NCBI GenBank assembly: GCA_965240365.1
Contig: OZ251218.1
Location: 3,162,001-3,226,000, forward strand
From: G965240365 sp965240365
GTDB taxonomy: Bacteria; Pseudomonadota; Gammaproteobacteria; Eutrophobiales; Eutrophobiaceae
Direction: 5' to 3'
DNA: 64,000 nt
The position numbers were made by a program, and so were the translations under genes. The notes beneath the pieces are model-generated. The model saw only the letters and a list, made by a program, of their open reading frames with translations, was not told where the DNA came from and ran no database searches. Of the stretch, positions 34,706 through 43,553 are shown in pieces. Each line of letters starts with the position of its first letter. Position 1 is the first letter of the stretch.

Positions 34706-37138
34706 ATGAGCGCAAACGCGGCCCATCAAACAGCAAACATCCGCCTTAAAGCGGCGCAGATAACCGGGCTAATCCTGCTCACGCTATACGCGGGCCTGAT
34801 AACCCCAGCGGCCGCCGCCGAGCAGCAAGCCCCGGCCGTGGCAGAGCGCGCCCTGGATTTTGCTATCCCCGCCCAAAACCTCAATAGCGCGCTGCTCGAC
34901 TTCGCCGAGCGGGCCGGGTTTCAGCTTGTTTACGATGTTTCGATGGTCGAAGGCCGCCAAAGCGCGCCCCTGCGCGGCGCCTTCACGCCGCGGGAAGGGC
35001 TGGATCGTCTCCTGAGCGGCACGGGGATTACCTGGCAATTGAATGGCGCCAATACGGTTTCACTGGCAACGGCGGAGGAGAACGAGGAAGAAGAACCCGA
35101 AATGCTGCCGCCCCTGACGGTGGAGGGAAAGGCGCAATCAGCGCGCTTCTGGCTGTCGGATTTGCCGGAAGTGTACAAAGGCGGACAAGTCGCGCGTGGC
35201 GGCCGTATCGGTCTGCTGGGAAATCAGGACATTTTTGACACGCCGTTCAGCGTGACCAGTTATACCGCCGAACTCATTGATAACCAGCAGGCCAGAACAG
35301 TGGGTGATGTCATTCGAAATGATTCTTCCGCCCGTTTGGTGACTGCTGGCCAGGGCTTTTTTGAATATATCGCTATACGAGGCTTTAATATATTCAGCTC
35401 TGCGCTCTATGACGGCCTGCCGAACTTGACTTATTATTATTTCCGCTCGACGGTTCAGACCCTTGAGAGGGTCGAGGTCTTCAAGGGACCCAATGCGCTA
35501 CTCAACGGAACAACAGGCAATGTGGGTGGCGCTATCAACCTGGTCCCCAAACGCCCGACAGACACCGCCCTAACCAGACTCACCGCGGACTACGACTATC
35601 AATCACGCTTCGGCGCGCACGCTGACCTGAGCCGTCGCTTCGGTTCAAGAAACCAATTCGGCGCCCGGCTCAATGCCCTCTATCGTAATGGCGAAGGAAC
35701 CATTGAAGGCAACGAGGAAACATTTGGCGAGGCGGCCCTGGCGCTGGAATATCGCGGCGACAGACTCAAGCTGGAAACTATCCTGGATTATTCTGGCCGG
35801 AAGTTGCGCAGAGGGGATGGCGCTTTTATTTTAAGCAGGAACGCCACCGCGGCGCCCTCTGTGCCAAATCTTGAGAATGCCATTCAACAGCCCTGGGAAA
35901 AGACAAATATTAAAGTCGCCCGTGGCCTGCTCAGGGCGGAGTATGCCCTCGGCCGGGACTGGGCCGCGCATGCGACCTATGGCGCCCGGAGCTTCGAAGA
36001 GTATCGACTGTTGACGCTAGGCCTTAATCTCGGCGCCAATGGAGATTTTAATCCGCTGTTTCAATTCGCGCGGTACAAGTCAAACAACTACGCCTGGAAT
36101 GCCGGTATCAGCGGGCGATTTGAAACCGCCGGGGTCACGCATCAGGTCTCAATAGAAACGATGCGAACAAAGAGAGAAGAAAGGATTTCCAAAAATTTCA
36201 AAGTTTCAAGCCTTAATATCAATTCGAACCTGTATAAGCCGATATTTTTTGCGCGCCCGGCAGATGATTCACTCGGGGGCTGGATCAAAAGATTTGAATC
36301 CCTCGATTCATCCATCGCCATTGCCGACACCCTGGGTTTCCTTGATGAGCGTGTGCTGTTGACCGCCGGGATCCGGCGCCAAAGTATTGATGTCAAAAAC
36401 TTCAACCTCAATACAGGCGCGGTCAGCAGCCAATACGACAAGTCGGCCATCACACCGGCCTTCGGTCTGCTGGTCAAACCCTGGGATTTCATGTCTCTCT
36501 ATGGCAACTATATTGAAGCGCTGGAAGCAGGGCCAACCGCGCCGAATAGCGCAGTCAATGCGGGAGAAATATTCCCGCCATCCACAACAGAGCAGATTGA
36601 ATTCGGTGTGAAGTTTGACCTGGATGGCCTCGGCTTAACGGCCGGGGTATTTCAGATTGAACGTCCAAGCGGCATCACCAATGCAGACAGGCGATTCAGT
36701 ATCAATGGTCAGCAGCGCAATCGCGGCCTTGAACTGAATGTCTTTGGCGAAGCGCGGCCAGACCTGCGCCTGCTGGGCGGCGTCACCTATCTCGACAGTA
36801 AGCTAACCCGCACCCAGGGCGGCAGGTTTGACGGTAATAACGCGCCCGGCGTGCCGAAACTGAGGGCCGTGTTGAACCTGGAATACGATGCGCCCGTTCT
36901 GCCGGGCCTGACATTGACAGCCCGCGCCGAGCACGTGGGCAGTCAGTTTGTCAGGGCGGACAACAGCCTGAAAATTCCCTCCTATGAACTTTACGGCCTT
37001 GGCGCCCGTTATCAGCGGACGCTGGGTGATAAGCAATTTACCCTGCGAATGAATATCAATAATCTCCTTGATGAAGACTACTGGAACGCTCTTACGGGCA
37101 GTGATAACTGGCTTTCCCGGGCGCGCCCAGAGGCATAA
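34706..37138 (+). CDS. TonB-dependent siderophore-type receptor with STN domain, C-terminus frameshifted
   Basis: 810 aa. A signal peptide (QITGLILLTLYAGLITPAAAA) is followed by an STN signalling domain (about residues 45-115), a linker, a plug (about 165-280) and a 22-strand barrel. It should import an iron complex using TonB and report occupancy to the FecR/FecI pair encoded upstream. The present frame ends DNWLSRARPEA. In the +1 frame the next bases read GAPRGINLSFTVDF and stop at 37162-37164, the normal beta-signal end with terminal Phe. One missing base near 37115-37120 explains this. Without that last strand, outer-membrane insertion would be impaired. Confidence 0.88.
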   Translation: MSANAAHQTANIRLKAAQITGLILLTLYAGLITPAAAAEQQAPAVAERALDFAIPAQNLNSALLDFAERAGFQLVYDVSMVEGRQSAPLRGAFTPREGLDRLLSGTGITWQLNGANTVSLATAEENEEEEPEMLPPLTVEGKAQSARFWLSDLPEVYKGGQVARGGRIGLLGNQDIFDTPFSVTSYTAELIDNQQARTVGDVIRNDSSARLVTAGQGFFEYIAIRGFNIFSSALYDGLPNLTYYYFRSTVQTLERVEVFKGPNALLNGTTGNVGGAINLVPKRPTDTALTRLTADYDYQSRFGAHADLSRRFGSRNQFGARLNALYRNGEGTIEGNEETFGEAALALEYRGDRLKLETILDYSGRKLRRGDGAFILSRNATAAPSVPNLENAIQQPWEKTNIKVARGLLRAEYALGRDWAAHATYGARSFEEYRLLTLGLNLGANGDFNPLFQFARYKSNNYAWNAGISGRFETAGVTHQVSIETMRTKREERISKNFKVSSLNINSNLYKPIFFARPADDSLGGWIKRFESLDSSIAIADTLGFLDERVLLTAGIRRQSIDVKNFNLNTGAVSSQYDKSAITPAFGLLVKPWDFMSLYGNYIEALEAGPTAPNSAVNAGEIFPPSTTEQIEFGVKFDLDGLGLTAGVFQIERPSGITNADRRFSINGQQRNRGLELNVFGEARPDLRLLGGVTYLDSKLTRTQGGRFDGNNAPGVPKLRAVLNLEYDAPVLPGLTLTARAEHVGSQFVRADNSLKIPSYELYGLGARYQRTLGDKQFTLRMNINNLLDEDYWNALTGSDNWLSRARPEA

Positions 37139-37300
37139 ATTTATCATTCACCGTGGACTTCTAACGCCTGCCTGCCTCTGTCGTCATCCCAACCGGAATG
37201 ATAACAAAGGCGCAGAAACGGCAAGGAAGAATATGTGGATTCTCTTTTATCGCAAGCCCGGTTTTAGACAGGGCAGCGCCGGGCTGGTAGTAAATTTCTA

Positions 37301-37798
37301 ATGCAGGAGCGGCAACAAACTCAAAGTGTGTTGCAACACGAAAACCAATACTGGCCGGTCGCGCTTGAGATAGCCTATGGTCAGCCTACTTTGCAACAGC
37401 ATATGCAGGCTTTGAAATTCTGGGACGCCTGGTTTGCGCGTGCTGAACCCTTTCATGTTGTACGTGTATTTCTCGATGCGGCCTCTATTCGTCACCCAAA
37501 GGGCGCTACTCAGGCTACCAAAGGCTGGATGAAAGCGGGCGCCGCCGCCCGGATAAGCTGCCTTGTGCAATCAATGCTGATTGTGGTGCCTGCCGATCAA
37601 TTCGCTCACATGCGAAAAATGAGTGTTCAAAAGGCCTTTGGTATTCCTGGCGGCTTGTTCCCATCGCTTGACGATGCTTTTGCTTGGCTTGAAGAACTGC
37701 CGGAACCGGTTAATAGCGCACGCGTCGATCAAGCCTCTATTAATGCTGTAAAACAGTTCGTTGAAATGAAATCTGAAATGTATGACGTTCAGTATTGA
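37301..37798 (+). CDS. Hypothetical protein (165 aa)
   Basis: I do not recognise a named family. It is a soluble protein without signal or membrane segment, with an alpha/beta pattern: a strand (PVALEIAY), an alternating core FHVVRVFLDAASIRHPKGAT, a strand CLVQSMLIVVPADQ, and a later MSVQKAFGIPGGLFPSLDDAFAWLE helix. This resembles STAS or SEC14-like folds, but I would not name it so. Start ATG 37301 follows a stop codon directly and has no strong ribosome site. Confidence 0.5.
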   Translation: MQERQQTQSVLQHENQYWPVALEIAYGQPTLQQHMQALKFWDAWFARAEPFHVVRVFLDAASIRHPKGATQATKGWMKAGAAARISCLVQSMLIVVPADQFAHMRKMSVQKAFGIPGGLFPSLDDAFAWLEELPEPVNSARVDQASINAVKQFVEMKSEMYDVQY

Positions 37799-37913
37799 TT
37801 GCCTATCTCTGAAGCTTTTCAAACTATACATAGCCAAAATTCATTTCACACCCAGGAAAGGCGGGCCGGGATGTTGGATGAATTTCAATGCTTGCTCTTG
37901 CAGGGATGACTTA

Positions 37914-37985
37914 TTTATTGTCATTCTCGCTTTGCGAGAATGTACGGTTAAAACCACTGGATTCCGGCCTTCGCCGGAATGACGG
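37914..37985. repeat. REP/BIME-like repeat
   Basis: Two hairpins (TCTCGCTTTGCGAGA and CCGGCCTTCGCCGG types) separated by the standard AAACCACTGGATT spacer. The surrounding 37799-38068 has no gene that I can support. Confidence 0.75.
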
Positions 37986-38068
37986 GACTTTTTGTTCACT
38001 GCTAACCCTTTATACTATGATTCCGGCCTGCCTGCTGTATGCGCTTTTCAGCGCATTCTCTTTACAGG

Positions 38069-38650
38069 CTATCTACTTTCCTTTGATGTTCCGGCAAGCT
38101 CAACGCCAAGCGTCCTGGCTTGGCGTTCTATGTAGTCTTTTTCGGCCACATTTGTCGCTGTTTTTCGCGCGTCAATACTCTCTTTTTCCGTATCGCTCAG
38201 CGGCGATTTAGCCTGGTTGTCCAGGCGCGCGGAGTGACTTCTGAATGACTGCCGGGCCTCATCCAGGGGCAGGCCCTGTTTGCGGCTTTTCGGCAGGCTG
38301 TAGGCCGCATCAATATGTTTGTATTGCTCCAAATCGTCAACAATAGCCAGTTGCCGTTTAATCACCGCCAGTTCTTTCAAGTCCGCCTTGAGGCTGGCTT
38401 TCATCAGCCGGTGGTTGTCATAATATTCCAGGTCGTGCTCAACGAGGGTTATTTCCATCGTTATGATAAGCTCGGCGCTGCCGCTTGAGCTTATCTTTTT
38501 GATCGACGCAAGTAGTTCATTTTTCGAAGCGGAAACAATCCGACCGCTGGACGATTGTTTGTGCTTCTCAACTCTGGCCGCATCGGCCACCAGCAGGCTC
38601 TGTAGTTTTTTTATCTCTTGCAATCTATTTTTCCAGCCAGTCAGGGCCAT
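38069..38650 (-). CDS. Hypothetical coiled-coil protein (193 aa)
   Basis: It is highly charged and predicted to be helical, with coiled-coil-like heptads (LQEIKKLQSLLVADAARVEKH; KADLKELAVIKRQLAIVDDLEQ). There is no signal or membrane segment. I do not recognise a family. Start ATG 38650 overlaps the end of the upstream gene by 26 bp, so the pair is translationally coupled. Confidence 0.5.
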   Translation of the reverse strand: MALTGWKNRLQEIKKLQSLLVADAARVEKHKQSSSGRIVSASKNELLASIKKISSSGSAELIITMEITLVEHDLEYYDNHRLMKASLKADLKELAVIKRQLAIVDDLEQYKHIDAAYSLPKSRKQGLPLDEARQSFRSHSARLDNQAKSPLSDTEKESIDARKTATNVAEKDYIERQARTLGVELAGTSKESR

Positions 38651-39011
38651 AGGCTTTATCGGCCGTGCTGGTATCAAAGCCCCACTTGCGGATAAAGTCA
38701 GCGCCGTACCATTTTTTCATTACTGCCAGGGAGTGCGCGGGTGACTTTACCAAGCTGAACCATGCCCAGAAGCTGTCTTCATCGTCGGCGTCTCTGGCCC
38801 GATCAGATTCAGCCAGATAGACATACTCTATATCGTCATAAAAGGCGCGTAATTGTTCTTCCTGTTCTACCTTCGACAGGAAGCCCTTGCCGTTTTGCCG
38901 CAGCCAGGCGGCCCGCTCTTCCTTCGACATATCCCGCCATTCGGGTATAGGCGCGAATGGCCGCTTTTTTTCTCTTTGTGTTGTTGCTATGGTCTGTGGT
39001 GCTGTGTTCAT
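38625..39011 (-). CDS. Hypothetical protein (128 aa), first gene of a two-gene unit
   Basis: Acidic, Trp-rich protein (FAPIPEWRDMSKEERAAWLRQ; DDEDSFWAWFSLVKSPAHSL; KWYGADFIRKWGFD). No family is recognised, and there is no export signal. I chose ATG 39011; the longer frame upstream reads through repeat-derived sequence. It overlaps the coiled-coil gene downstream. Confidence 0.5.
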   Translation of the reverse strand: MNTAPQTIATTQREKKRPFAPIPEWRDMSKEERAAWLRQNGKGFLSKVEQEEQLRAFYDDIEYVYLAESDRARDADDEDSFWAWFSLVKSPAHSLAVMKKWYGADFIRKWGFDTSTADKAYGPDWLEK

Positions 39012-39198
39012 ACTGACGCTCCTTGCCTCGTGCAGGCAGGTTCTGTGATCAAGAAAAATCCAATTATACTCTAAATTCCAGTCACCGCCGGCTGAATTAG
39101 CTATCGAACCCGGACAGCTACTTCCACGATATTTAAGACAAATTATACTTGAGCAGAATCTTGTATAACTGGCGCCCCTGATGAGAGTCATAAATTTC
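39012..39198. other. Upstream region of the hypothetical pair
   Basis: This is AT-rich sequence without a gene. A weak match to the IS C end (CGAACCCGGACA) is at 39105-39116, and the MITE target duplication TAAATTTC is at 39191-39198. Confidence 0.4.
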
Positions 39199-39586
39199 GC
39201 CTCTTTTAAAATCTGAGTGGGTAATGCAATAATTCTGGCTTAATTGATGACCAGGACAGAACGGAGACGGCCTGCGGACAGCAGGTAGGCCAAAATGACA
39301 ACAGTTTCGTCATTCCAGCGAAAGCTGGAATCCACGCCTGCCGCAGGCAGGTAGCGGGGTGGCAGGTAACTCAGCGGGGTCGGTTGGAATGAGGTATTCA
39401 GATGGTCATTCCCGCTTATGCGGGAATGTATTGTATCAACCACTGGATTCCAGCTTTCGCTGGAATGACGATGAGGTGTCGTTCCGGCTTTACATCATTC
39501 CGGCCTGCCTGCCGCAGACAGGCTCATGCCATTTTCTGCACACTCAATCCACATGCGGCTTAACCCACTCGGAACTCAAAAGAGCC
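39199..39586 (-). mobile_element. 388-bp MITE (ISL3-like ends), empty at the P19 site
   Basis: The ends are inverted repeats of about 26 bp (GCCTCTTTTAAAA...GAGTGGGTAA and its partner). The 8-bp target duplication TAAATTTC flanks it at 39191-39198 and 39587-39594. The interior holds two REP units and a short palindrome. The inverted copy at 52891-53297 is exactly 19 bp longer because it carries P19. GG/GC ends with 8-bp duplications fit mobilisation by an ISL3-family transposase, not present here. Confidence 0.85.
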
Positions 39587-39707
39587 TAAATTTCTCCGAA
39601 GCTCGAAACAAGCTAAGATACGATATATCCCCGCATGTGCGGAAACGACATCAAGTGGGGCATTCCGTCACACTGGAATCCATCTACCATCCCGGCACAA
39701 CGCCGCG

Positions 39708-42700
39708 CTATTCACCAAGGCCCCATTCACGCCAGCCCTGCAATAACGGGAAGTATAAACCCAGCCTTATCTCTTCCGGGCCAAGTTGGCGCATCAGGGC
39801 GCCGTATTTTTCGAGTTGTTGCCGGTAGCGTTGTTGTTCTTGATCGAGAAAGGTCTCCGGGTGGCGGCCTTCGTGCCGGCCGGTTTTGTAGTCAATGATC
39901 CAGCGGGTGTCCTTTTCGTCAATAAAGGTGCGATCCAGCACCACGTTTACCAGTCTGCCTTCATAGATCCCGCTGAGCGGATATTCATTTTGTTGTTGCC
40001 GGTGTGCGTTCGACAATAACCAGCGGCCTTTTTCGTCCTGCAGTATGTTGACGAGCGCCGCTTGCACCTGTCGGGCCGCGCCGGCGAGTTCGCTTGCCGG
40101 CACGCCCTCTTGTTGCAGCGCGCGTTCGACGGCCGCGCGCGTTTTGGTAACGCGCGACGCCGGCCAGTGTTCGATGCCCTCTTCGGCAATCCAGCGGATC
40201 ATCTGATGGACGACCGAACCGATATGGCGGATGGTTGCGCCGGCCCATTCAAATTCGATCTCAAGCTGTCCGGCCCCGGTTTCATCCGCCAGCGGCGCGC
40301 GCCAGTTGACGCCGGGGGGCGGCGCGGGCGGCGTCCAGGCCGGGCTTAAACGCCGCGTGTCCTGGTTGAATGAATGGCTTTGTTCCTGATCCGGTTCGCT
40401 CTGCCGCGGCAGGGCCTGTTGGTAGTCTTGCCGCGCCAGCGGCCAGAGATGATACAGTAGCGATCCGCTTTTGGGTTTGCAGGAACGCTCGCCCTTGTTT
40501 TCCTTAACGTCCGCGTGGCCGATCAGATGCAGGGTCTTTCTGGCGCGCGTTGCGGCCACGTACAGCAGGCGCGCGTCTTCATAAGCCTGCCTGGCCTTGT
40601 CGGTATGGTTGATGTAATCATACAGCGGGGCCTGCTGCTCGCCGGCCGCGCGGATGGGCGCCAGGATGAATTGTTGCCGCCGGTGTTTGTCCGGCCGGGC
40701 CAGCCATACGAGTAAATCACTCTGGCCCGCGCGCGGCGGGCGACCGAGGCCCGGCAAGATCACATGATCAAATTCCAGGCCCTTGGCCTTGTGCATGGTC
40801 ATAATCTGTAGCGGATTGGGCGCCGGCCGGCCCGGCGCGGCATAAAGGCGGCCGACCTGCGCGGCCAGCGCCTTTAGGTCAATACGGCCGGCATTATCGA
40901 GTTGTTCGATCAGTTCAAAGAATGTCTCACAATTCTCAAGTTCGGCCGCGTGCCGCAGGGTCGCCGGCCCGCCCAGTTCGCACCAGAGTGATTCCAATGT
41001 CTGCCTGAGCGGCAGGCGTTGCCGTTCCTGGATGAATTTTGTAAAAACCGCGCTGAATTTGCCCAGGCGGGCCTTGTCCGCCGTCGTGAGCGCTTCGGTC
41101 AATGCCTGATCATGGATACATTGCCAGAGGGTTTTGCCTTTGTGCGGATGGGCCAGTTTGAACAGCGCATCAATAGCGAGACCGCACCACGGCGCGCGCA
41201 GACAGGCAAGCCAGGCCACCCGGTCGGCCGGAAACAGGTAAGCGCGGGTTAATGCCAGCAGATCCTGGATGGCGGGCGCCTGCCCCAGCGCTTCGATCTC
41301 AATGGCGGCAAAGGCGATATCCTGTTGGCGCAGGGCCGGGACGATCTCGCTCAGATGGGCGCGGCTGCGCACCAGTATGGCAATGCTGTCTTCGGGCGCG
41401 CGCTGTTTTATTGCCTTTATCGCCGCGATGGCCTGTTGGGCTTCTTCCGCCTCGGAGGGGGAATAAAGCGGATAGACGGCCACGGCGCCGGCCGCCGCGC
41501 CTTTTTTATAAGCCTCGGCCGGGCTGAATGAGACGGCGCCCGTGATCACATCGTCCTGTTGCGGCAGGATCGCCTTGAAACCGGTGTTAATCCATTGCAC
41601 AAGGGCCTGTTCAGAGCGGAAATTCACCTTCAGGCGCAACGCCTGCAAGGGGACATGGCCCAGGCATCGTTCATGGAAGGTCTGGATAAACAAGCCGACC
41701 TCGGCCTCGCGGAAGCGATAGATCGATTGCATCGGATCGCCCACCAAAAACAGGCTGCGCCCGTCGGCCGGCGACCATTCGCGGGTCAGGCATTGTAACA
41801 GGCGATATTGGCTGGCCGAGATGTCCTGATATTCGTCCACCAGCAGGTGCCTGATCTGATAATCAAGCGTCAAGGCCAGATTGGTCGGCGCGTCCTCGCC
41901 GCCAAGCGCCGTGATCGCGGCTTCGGCAATACCGATAAAATCCATCCGGTTTTGTTCGGCAAAGATCAGGCGCAACTCGGCGGCGGCGAGTTTGAGCAGA
42001 TCACAGAGGGCCTCGACGATACACCATTCGTCCTCGCTGTAACGGGCGGCAGGCAATTGTTTGACGGCCGCCAGGGCCTCCCGCAGGCCCCCCGCCCGCT
42101 GTAATTCCTGGCTCAATGCCTGCATCTCTTTTTTATAGCGGCGGCGCTCGGCCGCTTCCGGCTTGCCGCCGCTGGCCGGCGGAAAACCGTTAGCGGCGTT
42201 GAATGTTTTACGCCAGCCGCCGTCTTTGGTCAGCAATAACCCGGCAATACCACGCCATTGATCCAGCCGCCCGGCTTCGGCCGGGGGCAGGCCGTCCAGG
42301 GCGCGGCAATGCGTGATCGGATTGGCGGGATCGCTTGCCGCCAGGCGCCCGGCCGCATAATCTAACAGGGCAGTCAGCAGGGCGACGTGTTCCGCCGGAA
42401 ACAGCGTGGCGGCCCGCGCCAGTTGCGCTTCAATCAGGGCTGCCAGGGCGTGTTCCATCGCGCCCCGGTCGTGGGCCTCGACCACATAACCGAGCCATTG
42501 ATCGCGCTTGGCCAGCATCTCGACCAAGAGCGTCCTGGCCCGCGGCAGATCGTTGTCAAGATAGGCGATGAGGCGCGCGATGGCATCCGACCAAGCCGCA
42601 TCGCTCTCCAGTCCGGCCAAGGCATTGATGGCGGCCTGTTGATAGAGATCGGCGGCGTCTTCCACGGTTTCCGGTTGCGTGCCGAGGCGGGCCAGTAAGG

Positions 42701-43106
42701 GCATCTGCCGGGTCAGGGCGGCCGAGAGCGAATCAATAGTCTGGATGCGCAGCCGGGCCGGGTTTTGCATGATCTGCCAGCCCTGTTGCTCAGCGCGGTC
42801 TAAGGCGGCGCGGGCCAGTTCAAGGATTTTTTTATCATGCTCATCGTTTGGCACAGCCGCCTGCCCTGCCCTTTCCAGCGCCGTCAGGATGCGCCCCTGC
42901 ATCTCGGCCGCGGCCTTGCGGGTAAAGGTGATCGCAATGATCTCCTCGGGCGCGCCGGCCAGCGCCAGGAGTTTTAAATAGCGCTGGATCAGCAAACCGG
43001 TCTTGCCCGAACCGGCCGGCGCCTGGACGATAAACGACTGATCCGGCCTCAACGCGCGGGCACGTTCGATCTCATCGGCAATCGGCCGTGTGCGGGGTTC
43101 AGTCAT
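39708..43106 (-). CDS. AddA-like helicase-nuclease (UvrD family with PD-(D/E)XK domain)
   Basis: 1132 aa. UvrD/SF1 helicase motifs: Walker A APAGSGKTGLL (residues 30-40), motif Ia ITFTRKAAAEM, motif II LLVDEYQDIS (about 415), motif III/IV LFLVGDPMQSIYRFREAE, motif V TMHKAKGLEFDHVILP, motif VI LLYVAATRARKTLHLIG. The C-terminal nuclease domain has WIIDYKTGRHEGR. With the partner encoded upstream it should process double-strand breaks for recombination, like AddAB/RecBCD. No RecBCD genes are seen. A 447-bp repeat block separates the two genes. Confidence 0.9.
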   Translation of the reverse strand: MTEPRTRPIADEIERARALRPDQSFIVQAPAGSGKTGLLIQRYLKLLALAGAPEEIIAITFTRKAAAEMQGRILTALERAGQAAVPNDEHDKKILELARAALDRAEQQGWQIMQNPARLRIQTIDSLSAALTRQMPLLARLGTQPETVEDAADLYQQAAINALAGLESDAAWSDAIARLIAYLDNDLPRARTLLVEMLAKRDQWLGYVVEAHDRGAMEHALAALIEAQLARAATLFPAEHVALLTALLDYAAGRLAASDPANPITHCRALDGLPPAEAGRLDQWRGIAGLLLTKDGGWRKTFNAANGFPPASGGKPEAAERRRYKKEMQALSQELQRAGGLREALAAVKQLPAARYSEDEWCIVEALCDLLKLAAAELRLIFAEQNRMDFIGIAEAAITALGGEDAPTNLALTLDYQIRHLLVDEYQDISASQYRLLQCLTREWSPADGRSLFLVGDPMQSIYRFREAEVGLFIQTFHERCLGHVPLQALRLKVNFRSEQALVQWINTGFKAILPQQDDVITGAVSFSPAEAYKKGAAAGAVAVYPLYSPSEAEEAQQAIAAIKAIKQRAPEDSIAILVRSRAHLSEIVPALRQQDIAFAAIEIEALGQAPAIQDLLALTRAYLFPADRVAWLACLRAPWCGLAIDALFKLAHPHKGKTLWQCIHDQALTEALTTADKARLGKFSAVFTKFIQERQRLPLRQTLESLWCELGGPATLRHAAELENCETFFELIEQLDNAGRIDLKALAAQVGRLYAAPGRPAPNPLQIMTMHKAKGLEFDHVILPGLGRPPRAGQSDLLVWLARPDKHRRQQFILAPIRAAGEQQAPLYDYINHTDKARQAYEDARLLYVAATRARKTLHLIGHADVKENKGERSCKPKSGSLLYHLWPLARQDYQQALPRQSEPDQEQSHSFNQDTRRLSPAWTPPAPPPGVNWRAPLADETGAGQLEIEFEWAGATIRHIGSVVHQMIRWIAEEGIEHWPASRVTKTRAAVERALQQEGVPASELAGAARQVQAALVNILQDEKGRWLLSNAHRQQQNEYPLSGIYEGRLVNVVLDRTFIDEKDTRWIIDYKTGRHEGRHPETFLDQEQQRYRQQLEKYGALMRQLGPEEIRLGLYFPLLQGWREWGLGE

Positions 43107-43553
43107 TCGGGGCGAGGGGGGTATAAATCCGTGTGGTCAAACTCAGGGCGGATGATACACGCATTTATTGGTGCTGCCTGCCCTGTATGAGCAGAGTCAC
43201 CTCATCTAAAATAAGTCGTGAGGTATCCTGACCACGGTATCGTTAGTATCGCTCATAATACGCCTATCGCCCCCGCCGTCATTCCAGCGAAAGCTGGAAT
43301 CCAGTGGTTTATGTCATACATTCCCGCCTGGGCGGGAATGACAATCAGGCAGGACTGGCGCTCATTTCAAATCCCGGCCCACCCTCCTGGATTCCGGCTT
43401 TCGCCGGAATGACGACGGATGAATAGACACAGCCCGGCAACCTTTAATGTCATTCCCGCCCCAGCCGCAATTCCAGGCTGCCTGCCAGCAGGGAAGCATA
43501 AGCGGAAATCATGCCGCCGGTACAGAATTCTGCCTGCTTCCCCAAGCCGGGTT
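43107..43553. repeat. Repeat block between the two helicase-nuclease genes
   Basis: A partial 105-bp-type MITE is at 43190-43276. REP units are at 43276-43345 and 43385-43415, and another half is near 43450. No gene is visible. Confidence 0.65.
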
